A stretch of 32,971 nucleotides of DNA from Mycobacterium sp. E740 (GCF_001672895.1 NZ_LZKP01000105.1:1-32971); one strand, 5' to 3'. Counted from the stretch's first letter, positions 18,256 through 29,449 are shown. Notes: generated from the letters alone by a model not told the origin. Program-made: numbers and translations.

Positions 18256-19805
18256 TCGACTTCACCCTCGCTGAGGTCGCCGAAATCGTCGGCGGCCGGC
18301 TCACCGACATCTCCGCCGAGGACGCCGCGCTCATCCGGATCACCGGGACCGTCGAGTTCGACTCGCGCGCAGTCACTTCCGGCGGCCTTTTCATCGCGCT
18401 GCCCGGCGCCCGGTCCGACGGACACGACTTCGCCGCGGCGGCCGCCGCCGCCGGTGCCGCAGCGGTGCTCGCCGCGCGGCCGGTCGGGGTGCCGGCGATC
18501 GTCGTCGATCCGACGCCCGAGACGTCCGACCGCGGCGCAGGCGTGCTCGAACACGACGTGGACGGCTCCGGCGCTGCGGTGCTCGCAGCGCTGGCCAAGT
18601 TGGCCGCCGCGGTCGCCGCCGAACTCGTCGAGGGCGGCTTGACGATCGTCGGCATCACCGGTTCGTCGGGCAAGACGTCGACCAAAGATCTGATCGCAGC
18701 GGTGCTGGCCCCGCTCGGTGAGGTGATTGCGCCGCCGGGCTCGTTCAACAACGAACTCGGGCACCCCTGGACCGTCCTACGTGCGACGCGCTCCACCGAC
18801 TACCTGGTGCTGGAGATGTCGGCACGCCACCGCGGCAACATCGCCGCGCTGGCGGCGATCGCCACCCCGTCCATCGCGGTGGTGCTCAACGTCGGTACCG
18901 CCCACCTCGGCGAGTTCGGCTCTCGGGAAGCGATTGCCGCCACCAAATCCGAACTGCCGCAAGCTGTTCCGGCATCCGGCGCGGTGATCCTCAACGTCGA
19001 CGACTCCGCGGTGGCCGCGATGGCCGAGCTGACCGCCGCGCGGGTGGTCCGGGTGTCGCGGGAGGCGGGCGCCGACATCTGGGCTGAGGCGGTCACCCTC
19101 GACGAGCTGGCCAGGCCGCGGTTCACCCTGCACGCCGCGACCGGACAAGTTGCCGTCTCGCTGGCCGTGCACGGCGACCACCAGGTGTCCAACGCGCTGT
19201 GCGCGGCCGCTGTCGCGCTGGAGTGCGGCGCCTCGCTCGACCAGGTGGCCGGCGCGCTGGCCACCGCCGGTCCGGTGTCCAAACACCGCATGCAGGTGAG
19301 CACCCGCAGCGACGGCGTGACGGTCATCAACGATGCTTACAACGCCAACCCCGACTCGGTGCGCGCCGGGCTCAAGGCGCTGGCCTGGATGGCCCGCGTG
19401 GGCCCACACCCGGTGGGCCCACGCGCGCAGCGCAGGGGAGGTACGGGAGGCGGGGGCCGGCGCAGCTGGGCAGTGCTCGGCGAGATGGCCGAGCTCGGCG
19501 ACGACGCGATATCCGAGCATGACCGCATCGGGCGGCTGGCCGTGCGATTAGATGTGTCACGACTCGTCGTCGTCGGAACCGGGAGGACTATGAGCGCCAT
19601 GCACCACGGCGCGGTGATGGAAGGGTCCTGGGGGTCCGAGGCCACCATGGTCGCCGACGCCGACGCGGCGCTGGAGCTGCTGCGGGCCGAACTGCGGCCG
19701 TCGGACGTGGTGCTGGTGAAGGCCTCGAATTCGGCCGGCCTGGGCGCGTTGGCCGACGCCCTGCTCGATCTTGGGGCCGCCGAGAGCCGGGACCCGAACG
19801 CATGA
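18252..19805 (+). CDS. murF: UDP-MurNAc-tripeptide:D-alanyl-D-alanine ligase
   Basis: A 517-residue Mur ligase that adds D-Ala-D-Ala to finish the pentapeptide. ATP loop [13 protein letters not shown] (about 134-146), the [11 protein letters not shown] block, [10 protein letters not shown] and [15 protein letters not shown] are typical. The C-terminal domain contains a Gly/Arg/Pro-rich insertion of roughly 20 residues (about 380-403, between ALAWMA and [12 protein letters not shown]) that the M. tuberculosis protein, as I recall it, lacks. The DNA there is a strong palindrome. The insertion keeps the frame, and the motifs after it are intact, so the enzyme is probably active. ATGA overlaps join it to murE and murX. 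Confidence 0.95.
   Translation: MIDFTLAEVAEIVGGRLTDISAEDAALIRITGTVEFDSRAVTSGGLFIALPGARSDGHDFAAAAAAAGAAAVLAARPVGVPAIVVDPTPETSDRGAGVLEHDVDGSGAAVLAALAKLAAAVAAELVEGGLTIVGITGSSGKTSTKDLIAAVLAPLGEVIAPPGSFNNELGHPWTVLRATRSTDYLVLEMSARHRGNIAALAAIATPSIAVVLNVGTAHLGEFGSREAIAATKSELPQAVPASGAVILNVDDSAVAAMAELTAARVVRVSREAGADIWAEAVTLDELARPRFTLHAATGQVAVSLAVHGDHQVSNALCAAAVALECGASLDQVAGALATAGPVSKHRMQVSTRSDGVTVINDAYNANPDSVRAGLKALAWMARVGPHPVGPRAQRRGGTGGGGRRSWAVLGEMAELGDDAISEHDRIGRLAVRLDVSRLVVVGTGRTMSAMHHGAVMEGSWGSEATMVADADAALELLRAELRPSDVVLVKASNSAGLGALADALLDLGAAESRDPNA
19395..19425 (+). repeat. Palindromic element inserted in murF
   Basis: CGCGTGGGCCCAC (19395-19407) and GTGGGCCCACGCG (19413-19425) are perfect 13-bp inverted arms around a 5-base loop. 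Each arm contains the 10-bp palindrome GTGGGCCCAC, so it can also be seen as a direct repeat. A G-rich stretch follows to about 19460. Within the gene it encodes [16 protein letters not shown]. Confidence 0.85.
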
Positions 19806-20881
19806 GGCAGATCCTCATTGCCGTCGGTATCGCGCTGACGGTGTCCATACTGCTCACCCCGTTGCTGATCCGGCTGTTCACCCGGCAGGGCTTCGGCCAC
19901 GAGATCCGCGAAGACGGGCCGCCGACCCACCACAAGAAACGCGGCACGCCCTCGATGGGCGGGGTGGCGATCGTCGCGGGGATCTGGGCCAGCTACCTGG
20001 GCACTCATCTGGTCGGCATCGTGATCGACGGCAGGGGGCCGTCGGCGTCGGGCCTGCTGGTGCTTTTCCTGGCCAGCGCGCTGGGCGTGGTCGGTTTCGT
20101 CGACGACCTGATCAAGATCCGGCGCTCACGCAACCTCGGCCTGAACAAGACCGCCAAGACCGTCGGCATCCTCACCGCCGCGGTGCTGTTCGGCGTGCTG
20201 GCCCTGCAGTTCCACAACACCGACGGGCTGACGCCGGGCAGCGCCGAACTGTCCTATGTGCGGGAGATCGCCACGGTCACATTGCCGCCCGTGCTGTTCG
20301 TGCTGTTCTGCGTCGTCGTGGTCAGCGCGTGGTCGAACGCGGTGAACTTCACCGACGGGCTGGACGGGCTTGCCGCTGGTGCGATGGCGATGGTGTGCGC
20401 GGCCTACGTGCTGATCACGTTCTGGCAGTTCCGCAACGCGTGCGCGACGAGCCCCGGGCTGGGGTGTTACAACGTGCGCGACCCGCTCGACCTGGCGATC
20501 ATCGCCGCCGCGACCGCCGGCGCGTGCATCGGTTTCCTGTGGTGGAACGCCGCGCCGGCCAAGATCTTCATGGGTGACACCGGATCGCTGGCCTTGGGCG
20601 GAATCATCGCCGGGCTGTCGGTGGCGAGTCGCACCGAGATGCTGGCCGTGGTGCTCGGCGCGCTGTTCGTCGCCGAGGTGGTGTCGGTGGTGGTGCAGAT
20701 CCTGGCGTTCCGCACCACCGGGCGCCGGGTGTTCCGGATGGCGCCGTTCCACCATCACTTCGAACTGGTCGGATGGGCGGAGACGACGGTGATCATCCGC
20801 TTCTGGTTGCTCACCGCAATCGCCTGCGGCCTCGGAGTGGCGCTGTTCTACAGCGAGTGGCTCACCACCGTCGGTGCCTGA
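19802..20881 (+). CDS. murX: Phospho-N-acetylmuramoyl-pentapeptide transferase (lipid I synthase)
   Basis: A 359-residue polytopic membrane enzyme (MraY family, called MurX in mycobacteria) that transfers phospho-MurNAc-pentapeptide to decaprenyl phosphate. Conserved cytoplasmic motifs are [18 protein letters not shown] (acidic pair), [24 protein letters not shown] and FHHHFE. About ten transmembrane helices are visible. The ATG overlaps the murF stop as ATGA, and the stop lies inside the murD start region. The length equals that of the M. tuberculosis protein. Confidence 0.97.
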   Translation: MRQILIAVGIALTVSILLTPLLIRLFTRQGFGHEIREDGPPTHHKKRGTPSMGGVAIVAGIWASYLGTHLVGIVIDGRGPSASGLLVLFLASALGVVGFVDDLIKIRRSRNLGLNKTAKTVGILTAAVLFGVLALQFHNTDGLTPGSAELSYVREIATVTLPPVLFVLFCVVVVSAWSNAVNFTDGLDGLAAGAMAMVCAAYVLITFWQFRNACATSPGLGCYNVRDPLDLAIIAAATAGACIGFLWWNAAPAKIFMGDTGSLALGGIIAGLSVASRTEMLAVVLGALFVAEVVSVVVQILAFRTTGRRVFRMAPFHHHFELVGWAETTVIIRFWLLTAIACGLGVALFYSEWLTTVGA

Positions 20882-22352
20882 GGTGATCCGGCTGGAGCCC
20901 CTGGTACCGGGTGCCCGCGTCCTGGTGACCGGCGCCGGTCTCACCGGCCGCTCGGTCAGTGCGGTGCTGGAGCCCACCGGTGTGCGGCTGACCATCTGCG
21001 ACGACGACCCGTTGGCGCTGCAGCGGCTCATCACGCCGGCGACGGTCGTCACCACCGCCGAGGCCCAGGCGCACATCGGCGATTACGCCCTGGTGATCAC
21101 CAGCCCGGGGTTCGCGCCGACCACGCCGGTGCTGACGGCCGCTGCCGCCGCCGGAGTGCCGATCTGGGGTGACGTGGAGCTGGCCTGGCGACTGGACCAG
21201 GCGGGCTGGTTCGGTCCGCCGCGGCGCTGGCTGGTCGTCACCGGGACCAACGGCAAGACCACGACCACCTCGATGCTGCACGCCATGCTGGTCGCGGCAG
21301 GACGACGCGCTGTGCTGTGCGGCAACATCGGCAACCCCGTGCTCGACGTGCTGGCCGAGCCGTCCGAACTGCTCGCGGTCGAACTGTCGAGCTTCCAGCT
21401 GCATTGGGCGCCGTCGCTGCGCCCGGACGCCGGCGTGGTGCTCAACGTCGCCGAGGACCACTTGGACTGGCACGGTTCCATGGCCGCCTACGCGCGCGAC
21501 AAGGCCCGCGTGCTGGACGGGCGCGTCGCGGTGGTCGGCCTCGACGACCCGGTCGCTGCCAGCCTGCTCGACACCGCCGCCGCACCGACCCGTGTCGGCT
21601 TCCGGCTGGCCGAACCGCGGGCCGGCGAACTCGGTGTGGTCGACGGAATGCTCGTCGACAACGCGTTCGGCGAACCGCCCGAAGGCGGTGCAGCGCTGGC
21701 CGCGGTGGCGTCGATCCCGGTCGCCGGCCCGGTCGGGGTGCTCGACGCGCTCGGTGCGGCGGCGTTGGCCCGCGCGGTGGAGGTGCCGCGGAGCGCCATC
21801 GCCGCCGCGCTCGCCGGCTTCCGCGTCGGCAGGCACCGCGCCGAGGTGATCGCCACGGTCGACGGGGTCACCTACGTCGACGACTCCAAGGCGACCAACC
21901 CGCACGCGGCCCGGGCGTCCATCGCGGCGTATCCGCGGGTGGTCTGGGTGGCCGGCGGCCTGCTCAAGGGCGCATCAGTCGACGAACTCGTCGCGACGGT
22001 CGGGAATCGGCTGGTCGGAGCGGTGCTGCTTGGTCGCGACAAGCCGGTGATCGCCGAGGCGTTATCGCGACACGCGCCGGATGTACCCGTCATCGAGGTT
22101 GTGACGGGGGAGGATTTTGGGGTGCCAGGGACAAGTGGGTCGGAAGTTAGTCCTGTTACCAATGTGATCAGCGTCGGGGGGAGCGCGACCGGTGACGTGA
22201 TCATGACCGCCGTGGTCCGCGCGGCCAGAGGTCTCGCGCGCGCCGGTGACACCGTGTTGCTGGCGCCGGCCGGCGCCTCCTTCGACCAGTTCAGCGGTTA
22301 CAGCGACCGCGGCGATGCGTTCGGCGACGCCGTGCGCGCCCTGTCCGGGTAG
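20874..22352 (+). CDS. murD: UDP-MurNAc-L-alanine:D-glutamate ligase
   Basis: A 492-residue Mur ligase that adds D-glutamate to UDP-MurNAc-L-Ala. Visible are the N-terminal Rossmann fold ([15 protein letters not shown]), the ATP loop [36 protein letters not shown] and [11 protein letters not shown], and the C-terminal [20 protein letters not shown] take the GTG at 20874, overlapping the murX stop by 8 bp; a second in-frame GTG at 20883 is an alternative. A stretch at 22098-22163 in the last domain has codon use unlike the rest of the gene. Five bases separate it from ftsW. Confidence 0.96.
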   Translation: MPEVIRLEPLVPGARVLVTGAGLTGRSVSAVLEPTGVRLTICDDDPLALQRLITPATVVTTAEAQAHIGDYALVITSPGFAPTTPVLTAAAAAGVPIWGDVELAWRLDQAGWFGPPRRWLVVTGTNGKTTTTSMLHAMLVAAGRRAVLCGNIGNPVLDVLAEPSELLAVELSSFQLHWAPSLRPDAGVVLNVAEDHLDWHGSMAAYARDKARVLDGRVAVVGLDDPVAASLLDTAAAPTRVGFRLAEPRAGELGVVDGMLVDNAFGEPPEGGAALAAVASIPVAGPVGVLDALGAAALARAVEVPRSAIAAALAGFRVGRHRAEVIATVDGVTYVDDSKATNPHAARASIAAYPRVVWVAGGLLKGASVDELVATVGNRLVGAVLLGRDKPVIAEALSRHAPDVPVIEVVTGEDFGVPGTSGSEVSPVTNVISVGGSATGDVIMTAVVRAARGLARAGDTVLLAPAGASFDQFSGYSDRGDAFGDAVRALSG

Positions 22353-22356
22353 CACC

Positions 22357-23895
22357 GTGAGCAGCATCCTGACCCGGCTGCGGCTGCGCAGGACGGGCGC
22401 AGCGGACCAACCCGCGGAACCGGCGTCCGCGTCGGTCGGCCCCCGGACGCGGTTCGGGGCGTGGCTCGGTCGGCCGATGACGTCGTTCCACCTGATCATC
22501 GCGGTGGCAGCACTGCTGACGACCCTCGGCCTGACGATGGTGCTGTCGGCGTCCGGCGTGTACTCCTACGACCAGGACGGGTCGCCGTGGATCGTGTTCG
22601 GCAAGCAGGTGCTCTGGACGATCGTCGGGCTGTTCGCGTTCTACTTCGCGATGCGCGTTCCGGTGAACCTGATGCGCAGGCTCGCCTTCTCCGCCTTCGC
22701 GTTCACCGTCGTACTGCTGGTCCTGGTGCTCATTCCGGGCATCGGCACGGAGTCGAACGGCGCGCGCGGCTGGTTCGTGGTGGCGGGATTCTCGATGCAG
22801 CCCTCGGAGCTGACCAAGATCGCCTTCGCCATCTGGGGCGCGCATCTGCTGGCCGCTCGTCGCATGGAACAGGCCACGCTCAAGGAGATGCTGATCCCGC
22901 TGGTGCCGGCGGCGGTCATCGCGTTGGCGCTGATCGTCGCCCAGCCCGACCTGGGGCAGACGGTGTCGATGGGAATCATCCTGCTGGGCCTGCTGTGGTA
23001 TGCCGGGCTGCCGCTGCGGGTGTTCGTCACCTCGCTGGTCGCGGCCGTGGCGTCGGCCGCGGTGCTGGCCATGACCGCGGGTTACCGGTCCGACCGGGTG
23101 CAGTCCTGGCTGAATCCGGCCGCCGACTCGCAGGGGTCGGGGTATCAGGCTCGTCAGGCCCGGTTCGCGCTGGCCAACGGTGGGATCTTCGGTGACGGGC
23201 TCGGCCAGGGCTCGGCGAAGTGGAACTACCTGCCCAACGCGCACAACGACTTCATCTTCGCGATCATCGGCGAGGAACTGGGCTTCGTCGGTGCGGCCGG
23301 GCTGCTGTGCCTGTTCGGGCTGTTCGCCTACACCGGAATGCGCATCGCCCGGCGGTCCGCGGATCCGTTCCTGCGCCTGCTGACCGCGACGGCGACGCTG
23401 TGGATCCTGGGCCAGGTGTTCATCAACGTCGGTTACGTGGTCGGGCTGCTACCGGTCACCGGCCTGCAGCTGCCGCTGATCTCTGCCGGTGGGACATCAA
23501 CGGCCACAACACTTTTGATGATCGGAATCATGGCGAACGCGGCGCGTCACGAACCGGAGGCGGTGGCGGCGCTGCGCGCGGGCCGCGATGACCGCATGAA
23601 CAACCTGCTGCGGTTGCCGCTGCCCACCCCGTATGTGCCGACGCGCACCGAGGCGCTGCGCGACCGGCTCAGTGGGCGCGGTGCCGACCGGTCGCGCAAG
23701 TCCGGTCCGGCCAAGCGTGGCCGCCCCGCGAAGCCCGCCCCCAAGCAGGCCGCCAAAGCCGCGCGCAAGCAGGCCGGTGACAGCCGCCGCAAACGTCAGA
23801 CGGCCGGTGGGCCGGTTCGGGACGCAAGGCATCATGGAGGCGGCCGTACGGAGCGAAGCCGGCGGCGCGCACTGGAAGGTCAACGTTACGGGTGA
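22357..23895 (+). CDS. ftsW: Septal peptidoglycan polymerase FtsW (SEDS family)
   Basis: A 512-residue SEDS glycosyltransferase that polymerises lipid II at the septum with PbpB. It has about ten transmembrane segments between residues 43 and 400, starting at [17 protein letters not shown]. Family motifs include [41 protein letters not shown] and [10 protein letters not shown]. The last 90 residues are a Lys/Ala/Arg-rich cytoplasmic tail typical of mycobacterial FtsW. The GTG at 22357 gives the expected N-terminus; the frame is open further upstream inside murD but in a nonsensical sequence. The stop overlaps the murG start as GTGA. Confidence 0.96.
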   Translation: MSSILTRLRLRRTGAADQPAEPASASVGPRTRFGAWLGRPMTSFHLIIAVAALLTTLGLTMVLSASGVYSYDQDGSPWIVFGKQVLWTIVGLFAFYFAMRVPVNLMRRLAFSAFAFTVVLLVLVLIPGIGTESNGARGWFVVAGFSMQPSELTKIAFAIWGAHLLAARRMEQATLKEMLIPLVPAAVIALALIVAQPDLGQTVSMGIILLGLLWYAGLPLRVFVTSLVAAVASAAVLAMTAGYRSDRVQSWLNPAADSQGSGYQARQARFALANGGIFGDGLGQGSAKWNYLPNAHNDFIFAIIGEELGFVGAAGLLCLFGLFAYTGMRIARRSADPFLRLLTATATLWILGQVFINVGYVVGLLPVTGLQLPLISAGGTSTATTLLMIGIMANAARHEPEAVAALRAGRDDRMNNLLRLPLPTPYVPTRTEALRDRLSGRGADRSRKSGPAKRGRPAKPAPKQAAKAARKQAGDSRRKRQTAGGPVRDARHHGGGRTERSRRRALEGQRYG

Positions 23896-25034
23896 ACGAC
23901 TCGGTTTCCGCCCGGGGAGTCTCTGTGGTACTCGCCGGCGGTGGCACCGCGGGACACGTCGAACCGGCGATGGCGGTGGCCGACGCGTTGGCCGCGCTCT
24001 CCCCGAAGGTGCGCATCACCGCGCTGGGTACTCCGCGCGGGCTGGAAACCCGGCTCGTACCGGAACGCGGGTACGACCTCGAACTGATCACGCCGGTGCC
24101 CTTGCCGCGAAAACTCTCCGGTGACCTGCTGCGCCTGCCCGTCCGCGTGCGCCAGGCGGTGCGGCAGACCAGAGCGGTGCTCGACGAGGTCGACGCCGAC
24201 GTGGTGATCGGTTTCGGCGGCTACGTGGCGCTGCCCGCCTATCTGGCCTCGCACAGTGTGCGGCGAGGCAAGCGGGTGCCGGTGGTGGTGCACGAGGCGA
24301 ACGCCAGCGCGGGCTGGGCCAACCGCGTCGGGGCGCGGTCGGCGCAGCGGGTGCTCTCGGCCGTGCCGGACCCAGGGTTGGGCGAGGTCGAGGTGGTCGG
24401 CGTTCCGGTGCGCGCGGCGATCACCTCGCTGGACCGGGCGGCGTTGCGAGCCGAGGCCCGCGCGCACTTCGGCTTCGCCCCCGACGCCCGTGTGCTGTTG
24501 GTGTTCGGCGGGTCGCAGGGCGCGCAGTCGCTCAACCGCGCCGTGTCCGGTGCCGCGAAAGACCTTGCCGCAGCAGGAATCTCCGTGCTGCACGCCCACG
24601 GTCCGAAGAACACTCTCGACCTCCCCGGAACCGCCGGCGGCGACGCGCACTACGTCGCCGTGCCGTACCTGGACCGAATGGACCTCGCGTACGCCGCCGC
24701 GGACCTGGCGATCTGCCGATCGGGTGCGATGACGGTCGCCGAGCTGACCGCGGTGGGGCTGCCTGCGGTGTACGTCCCGCTGCCGATAGGCAACGGCGAG
24801 CAGCGGCTCAACGCGCTGCCCGTGATCGACGCCGGCGGCGGGTTGATCGTCGACGACGCCGACCTGTCGCCGCGTTACGTCGCCGACACCGTCGCGGGCC
24901 TGCTCACCGACCGCGGCAGGATGCAGACCATGACGGCGGCCGCCGCGCTGGCCGGCCACCGCGACGCGGCCAGACGCGTCGCCGAGATCGCGCTGGAAGT
25001 GGCGCGTGACTTCGGCCGAAAGAGCTTGCAGTGA
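23892..25034 (+). CDS. murG: Lipid II synthase (UDP-GlcNAc transferase) MurG
   Basis: A 380-residue peripheral membrane GT-B enzyme that adds GlcNAc to lipid I to make lipid II. N-terminal [18 protein letters not shown] (about residues 16-33) is the lipid I/phosphate loop, [10 protein letters not shown] and [12 protein letters not shown] follow, and the C-terminal donor domain has [10 protein letters not shown] and [15 protein letters not shown] overlaps on both sides (ftsW and murC) indicate coupled translation. Length is normal. Confidence 0.97.
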   Translation: MNDSVSARGVSVVLAGGGTAGHVEPAMAVADALAALSPKVRITALGTPRGLETRLVPERGYDLELITPVPLPRKLSGDLLRLPVRVRQAVRQTRAVLDEVDADVVIGFGGYVALPAYLASHSVRRGKRVPVVVHEANASAGWANRVGARSAQRVLSAVPDPGLGEVEVVGVPVRAAITSLDRAALRAEARAHFGFAPDARVLLVFGGSQGAQSLNRAVSGAAKDLAAAGISVLHAHGPKNTLDLPGTAGGDAHYVAVPYLDRMDLAYAAADLAICRSGAMTVAELTAVGLPAVYVPLPIGNGEQRLNALPVIDAGGGLIVDDADLSPRYVADTVAGLLTDRGRMQTMTAAAALAGHRDAARRVAEIALEVARDFGRKSLQ

Positions 25035-26476
25035 AAGCGAAGTCACTACCGGCCGAGCTGCGGCGGGTGCACATGGTCGGCATCGGGGGAGCGGGCATGT
25101 CGGGTATCGCCCGCATCCTGCTGGATCGCGGAGGGCTGGTGTCGGGCTCTGACGCCAAGGAGTCCCGGGCGGTGGCCGCGCTGCGGGCCCGCGGCGCAGC
25201 CATCCGGATCGGGCACGACGCGTCCTCGCTGGACCTGTTGCCCGGCGGCCCGACCGCGGTGGTCACCACGCACGCCGCGATCCCCAAGACGAATCCCGAA
25301 CTGGTCGAAGCGCGTCGGCGCGGAATCCCGGTGATCCTGCGCCCCGTGGTGCTGGCCAAGCTCATGGCCGGTCACACCACGTTGATGGTGACCGGCACGC
25401 ACGGCAAGACCACGACGACGTCGATGCTCATCGTGGCGTTGCAGCACACCGGTTTCGACCCGTCGTTCGCCGTCGGCGGCGACCTCGGCGAGGCGGGGAC
25501 CAACGCGCACAACGGCAGCGGTGACTGCTTCGTGGCAGAGGCCGACGAGAGCGACGGCTCACTGCTGGAGTACACGCCCGATGTCGCCGTGGTGACCAAC
25601 ATCGAGGCCGACCATCTCGATTTCTTCGGCAGCGCCGAGGCGTACGGCGCCGTGTTCGACGATTTCGTCGAACGCCTCAAACCCGGTGGCGCACTGGTGG
25701 TCTGCACCGACGATCCGGGGTCCGCGGCGCTGGCCGAGCGCACCGACGAGTTGGGTATCCGCGTGTTGCGCTACGGCAGCGGTCCCGACGGCCGGCTGCA
25801 CGGCGAGCTGCTGAGCTGGGAACAGCACGACACCGGTGCGGTGGCGCACATCCAGCTCGCCGGCGAACCGCACCCACGCGTGATGCGCCTGTCCGTGCCG
25901 GGGCGGCATATGGCCCTCAACGCGATCGGGGCGACGCTGGCCGCGATCGAGATCGGCGCGCCGGTCGACGCAGTGCTCGACGGGCTCGCGGGCTTCGAAG
26001 GGGTGCGGCGCCGGTTCGAGTTGGTCGGCACGACCGCGGGTGTGCGCGTCTTCGACGACTACGCTCACCACCCGACCGAGGTGCGGGCCACGCTGAGCGC
26101 GCTGCGCACCGTCTCCGAACAGGCCGGCGGCCGGTCGATCGTCGTGTTCCAGCCCCATTTGTATTCGCGCACAGAGACATTCGCGCGGGACTTCGGCAGG
26201 GCGCTCGACAGCGCCGACGAGGTGTTCGTGCTCGACGTCTACGCGGCGCGCGAGCAGCCGATCGCCGGCGTCAGCGGGGCCAGCGTCGCCGAACACGTCA
26301 GCGTTCCCGTGACGTATGTGCCCGACTTCTCCGCGGTCGCGGCGCTCGTCGCTGACACCGCCGCGCCGGGTGATGTCATAGCGACCATGGGCGCCGGTGA
26401 CGTCACGATGCTCGGCGCCGAGATCCTCGCCGCGCTTCGCGCCAAGGCCAACCGCGGCACGCCGGGGGCGCGATGA
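25031..26476 (+). CDS. murC: UDP-N-acetylmuramate:L-alanine ligase
   Basis: A 481-residue cytoplasmic ligase that starts stem-peptide synthesis by adding L-alanine to UDP-MurNAc. The N-terminal nucleotide fold [21 protein letters not shown] loop [34 protein letters not shown], and the C-terminal [16 protein letters not shown] and FQPHLYSRT are all intact. It starts at GTG overlapping the murG stop and ends in an ATGA overlap with ftsQ. Confidence 0.97.
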   Translation: MKAKSLPAELRRVHMVGIGGAGMSGIARILLDRGGLVSGSDAKESRAVAALRARGAAIRIGHDASSLDLLPGGPTAVVTTHAAIPKTNPELVEARRRGIPVILRPVVLAKLMAGHTTLMVTGTHGKTTTTSMLIVALQHTGFDPSFAVGGDLGEAGTNAHNGSGDCFVAEADESDGSLLEYTPDVAVVTNIEADHLDFFGSAEAYGAVFDDFVERLKPGGALVVCTDDPGSAALAERTDELGIRVLRYGSGPDGRLHGELLSWEQHDTGAVAHIQLAGEPHPRVMRLSVPGRHMALNAIGATLAAIEIGAPVDAVLDGLAGFEGVRRRFELVGTTAGVRVFDDYAHHPTEVRATLSALRTVSEQAGGRSIVVFQPHLYSRTETFARDFGRALDSADEVFVLDVYAAREQPIAGVSGASVAEHVSVPVTYVPDFSAVAALVADTAAPGDVIATMGAGDVTMLGAEILAALRAKANRGTPGAR

Positions 26477-27369
26477 CGGAGCCGACGCACGGCGAGGCGG
26501 TTGAACCGGCCGTCGTGCCCGAGACGCCGGAGCCACCGGAGGCCGCCGCGGATTTCGAGGGGCCGCGGCGGCGCGCGCGTCGTGAGCGCGAGGAGCGCCG
26601 AGCCGCCCAGGCCCGGGCCACCGCGATCGAGCAGGCCCGCCGGGAAGCCAAGCGCCGCGCGCTCGGCAAGCCCGCCACCCAGCAGAGAAAGCTCGGCCGC
26701 GGTGCGGTGCGGGGGTTGAAGGCGCTGATGTGGTCGGCGCTGCTGAGCGTCGTGGTCGTCGGACTCGGGCTGCTGCTGTACTTCACCCCGGTGATGTCGG
26801 TGCGCGACACGGTGATCACGGGGCTGGGCGCGGTGACGCAGGACGAGGTCCTCGCCGCCGCGGCAGTCGCTCCCGGCACACCGTTGCTGCAGGTGAACAC
26901 CGACAATGTCGCCGAGCGCGTCGCGACAATCCGCCGGATCGCCAGCGCGCGGGTGCAGCGCCAGTACCCGTCGACGCTGCGGATCACCGTCGTGGAGCGT
27001 CAGCCGGTGGTGGTCAAGGACTATCCGGACGGGCCGCACCTGATCGACCGCGACGGTGTCGACTTCGCGGTCGGTCTGCCGCCGCCCGGGGTGCCGTTCC
27101 TGGACGTCGAGCACCCCGGCCCCAACGACGAGCCGACGAAGGCGGCGCTGCAGGTCATGACGTCGCTGCGCCCGGAGGTGGCCGCGCAGGTGGCGCGGAT
27201 CGCGGCGCCGTCGGTCGCGGCGATCACCCTGCAGCTCGTCGACGGCAGGCAGGTGGTCTGGGGCACGACCGACCGCACCGAGGAGAAGGCGTTGAAACTC
27301 GGCGCGCTGCTCACCCAGCCGGGCCACACCTACGACGTGTCCAGCCCGGACCTGCCGACGGTGAAGTAG
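26473..27369 (+). CDS. ftsQ: Cell division protein FtsQ
   Basis: A 298-residue bitopic divisome protein. It has an acidic/Pro-rich start, a strongly basic helical region (about 31-75), one transmembrane helix (about 85-104), then a POTRA domain (about 107-175) and the beta-rich FtsQ domain ending near [15 protein letters not shown]. FtsQ links FtsL/FtsB to the septal synthases. The long cytoplasmic tail, about 84 residues, is typical of mycobacteria. It overlaps murC by 4 bp and is followed by a 181-bp gap with promoter elements for ftsZ. Confidence 0.95.
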   Translation: MTEPTHGEAVEPAVVPETPEPPEAAADFEGPRRRARREREERRAAQARATAIEQARREAKRRALGKPATQQRKLGRGAVRGLKALMWSALLSVVVVGLGLLLYFTPVMSVRDTVITGLGAVTQDEVLAAAAVAPGTPLLQVNTDNVAERVATIRRIASARVQRQYPSTLRITVVERQPVVVKDYPDGPHLIDRDGVDFAVGLPPPGVPFLDVEHPGPNDEPTKAALQVMTSLRPEVAAQVARIAAPSVAAITLQLVDGRQVVWGTTDRTEEKALKLGALLTQPGHTYDVSSPDLPTVK

Positions 27370-27448
27370 CCGCGCAAGAGGCGAGAAAAATCCGCGACGC
27401 ACCGGCGCGCCTGCACGGCAACCACCGGACCTCGCCCTACCGTTCTGG

Positions 27449-27500
27449 TTGCGCGAGAACAACTTGACATAACTATAACCCTCTGGTTGAGGTTTAGGGT
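27449..27500 (+). promoter_or_regulatory. Promoter region and hairpin upstream of ftsZ
   Basis: This AT-richer stretch in the ftsQ-ftsZ gap holds TTGCGC (27449-27454) and TATAAC (27474-27479) at 19-bp spacing, a TTGACA (27464-27469), and TAGGGT (27495-27500). The segment AACCCTC-TGGTT-GAGGTTT (27477-27495) can fold into a hairpin with one bulged C. Several promoters are known before mycobacterial ftsZ; which of these are used cannot be told from sequence. Confidence 0.5.
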
Positions 27501-27550
27501 TTGCCAAGCGGTCGGCGTGTCGACAGCCAACCCGGGAGGAAGGGATCGCG

Positions 27551-28702
27551 ATGACCCCCCCACACAACTACCTCGCCGTCATCAAGGTGGTCGGTATCGG
27601 TGGCGGCGGCGTAAACGCCGTCAACCGGATGATCGAACAAGGCCTCAAGGGCGTGGAGTTCATCGCCATCAACACCGACGCGCAGGCGCTGTTGATGAGC
27701 GATGCCGACGTCAAACTCGACGTCGGCCGTGATTCCACGCGCGGCCTGGGCGCCGGTGCCGACCCCGAGGTGGGTCGCAAGGCCGCCGAGGACGCCAAGG
27801 ACGACATCGAGGAACTCCTGCGCGGCGCCGACATGGTGTTCGTCACCGCAGGTGAAGGCGGCGGCACCGGGACCGGCGGAGCTCCGGTGGTGGCGTCGAT
27901 CGCGCGCAAGCTCGGCGCCCTGACGGTGGGCGTGGTGACGCGGCCGTTCTCGTTCGAGGGCAAGCGGCGCAGCAACCAGGCCGAGAACGGAATCCAGGCG
28001 CTGCGCGAGAGTTGCGACACGCTCATCGTGATCCCCAACGACCGCCTGCTGCAGATGGGCGATGCCGCGGTCTCGTTGATGGACGCCTTCCGCAGCGCCG
28101 ACGAGGTGCTGCTCAACGGTGTGCAGGGCATCACCGACCTGATCACCACGCCCGGCCTGATCAACGTCGACTTCGCCGACGTCAAGGGTGTGATGAGCGG
28201 CGCGGGCACGGCCCTCATGGGCATCGGCTCCGCACGCGGCGACGGCCGCGCGCTCAAGGCCGCCGAGATCGCGATCAACTCGCCGCTGCTCGAGGCGTCG
28301 ATGGAAGGCGCGCAGGGAGTGCTGCTCTCGGTCGCGGGCGGCAGCGACCTCGGCCTGTTCGAGATCAACGAAGCCGCATCGCTGGTTCAGGACGCCGCTC
28401 ACCAGGACGCCAACATCATCTTCGGCACGGTCATCGACGACTCGCTCGGAGACGAGGTCCGGGTGACCGTGATCGCCGCCGGCTTCGATTCGGCCGGCCC
28501 CGGGCGCAAGCCGGTGATCAGCCCCGCCGAGGGGCAGGGCATCACGCCAGGGAAGGCGGGCAGGGTCACCACGTCGCTGTTCGACCCGGCCGACCCGGCG
28601 AGCGTGCCCGTGCACACCAACGGCGCCACCGTCAGCATCGGCGGGGACGACGGCGGTATCTCCGACGACGACGTCGACGTGCCGCCCTTCATGCGTCACT
28701 AG
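27551..28702 (+). CDS. ftsZ: Cell division GTPase FtsZ
   Basis: A 383-residue tubulin homologue that forms the Z ring. The GTP-binding loop GGGTGTG is at 103-109, the N-terminal nucleotide fold [16 protein letters not shown] is intact, the T7 loop with catalytic Asp is NVDFADVK (about 204-211), and the C-terminal binding peptide is [12 protein letters not shown]. In mycobacteria this tail binds FtsW and SepF. CGGGAGGAAGGG is a strong ribosome site before the ATG, consistent with high expression. Confidence 0.98.
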   Translation: MTPPHNYLAVIKVVGIGGGGVNAVNRMIEQGLKGVEFIAINTDAQALLMSDADVKLDVGRDSTRGLGAGADPEVGRKAAEDAKDDIEELLRGADMVFVTAGEGGGTGTGGAPVVASIARKLGALTVGVVTRPFSFEGKRRSNQAENGIQALRESCDTLIVIPNDRLLQMGDAAVSLMDAFRSADEVLLNGVQGITDLITTPGLINVDFADVKGVMSGAGTALMGIGSARGDGRALKAAEIAINSPLLEASMEGAQGVLLSVAGGSDLGLFEINEAASLVQDAAHQDANIIFGTVIDDSLGDEVRVTVIAAGFDSAGPGRKPVISPAEGQGITPGKAGRVTTSLFDPADPASVPVHTNGATVSIGGDDGGISDDDVDVPPFMRH

Positions 28703-28710
28703 CGCAGAGC

Positions 28711-28716
28711 AATACT
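28711..28716 (+). promoter_or_regulatory. Possible -10 for a leaderless yfiH transcript
   Basis: AATACT differs from TANNNT only in its first base and is followed by seven bases before the GTG at 28724. No ribosome site is seen, so a leaderless start separate from ftsZ is possible. Confidence 0.35.
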
Positions 28717-28723
28717 GGCGACC

Positions 28724-29440
28724 GTGACGGTTCGCATACGGCGCGTGACCACCACGCGCGCCGGGGGCGTCTCCGCGCCGCCGTTCGACACCTTCAACCT
28801 CGGTGACCACGTCGGGGATGATCCGGCCGCCGTCGCCGCCAACCGCAAAAGGTTGAGCCGCGCCCTCGGACTGGGTGACGACGGCATCGCGTGGATGAAC
28901 CAAGTGCACAGCGATCGCGTCGCTGTGGTGTCCGAAAGGCCGAAGCCCGAACAGCCGCCGGTCGACGAGACCGACGCGCTCGTCACGACATTGCCGCGAT
29001 TGGCCCTGGCGGTGGTCACCGCCGACTGTGTTCCCGTCTTGTTGGGCGACGCCCGGGCCGGCGTCGTGGCGGCCGTGCATGCCGGGCGGGTGGGGGCGCA
29101 GAACGGCGTCGTCGCGCGCACGGTGGAGACGATGATCTCGCTGGGCGCTCGGCCCGGGGACATCTCGGCGCTGCTCGGGCCCGCCGTCAGCGGCCGCAAC
29201 TACGAGGTGCCCGAGGCGATGGCCGCCGAGGTCGAGTCCGCGTTGCCGGGCAGCCGCACGACAACGGCGAAGAACACGCCGGGTTTGGATCTGCGAGCCG
29301 GAATCCACCGCCAGTTAACGACTTTGGGTGTCACCGCCATCGACGTCGACCCCCGCTGCACGGTCGACGACCGCGACCTGTTCAGCCATCGACGCGACGC
29401 CCCGACCGGGCGGCTCGCATCGCTGGTGTGGATGGAGTGA
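28724..29440 (+). CDS. YfiH/LACC1-family purine nucleoside-metabolising protein
   Basis: A 238-residue protein (Rv2149c family). The zinc ligands of the fold are H62 (NQVHSDRV), C102 (VTADCVPVLL) and H119 (VHAGRVGA). Family members were first called polyphenol oxidases or laccases; several have adenosine deaminase and purine nucleoside phosphorylase activity. In E. coli YfiH was proposed to edit wrong stem peptides (L-Ser for L-Ala) in peptidoglycan precursors, which would fit this site beside the mur genes. The usual AGWRG after the last histidine reads AGRVG here, a small change near the active site. It starts 21 bp after ftsZ. Confidence 0.88.
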   Translation: MTVRIRRVTTTRAGGVSAPPFDTFNLGDHVGDDPAAVAANRKRLSRALGLGDDGIAWMNQVHSDRVAVVSERPKPEQPPVDETDALVTTLPRLALAVVTADCVPVLLGDARAGVVAAVHAGRVGAQNGVVARTVETMISLGARPGDISALLGPAVSGRNYEVPEAMAAEVESALPGSRTTTAKNTPGLDLRAGIHRQLTTLGVTAIDVDPRCTVDDRDLFSHRRDAPTGRLASLVWME

Positions 29441-29449
29441 GGGACGCTC

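Noticed and set aside
27494..29308. Long open frame on the minus strand opposite ftsZ and yfiH
   Set aside because: High GC leaves antisense frames open by chance. The product is an Arg/His/Gly-rich string without any domain, and the plus strand carries two clear genes.
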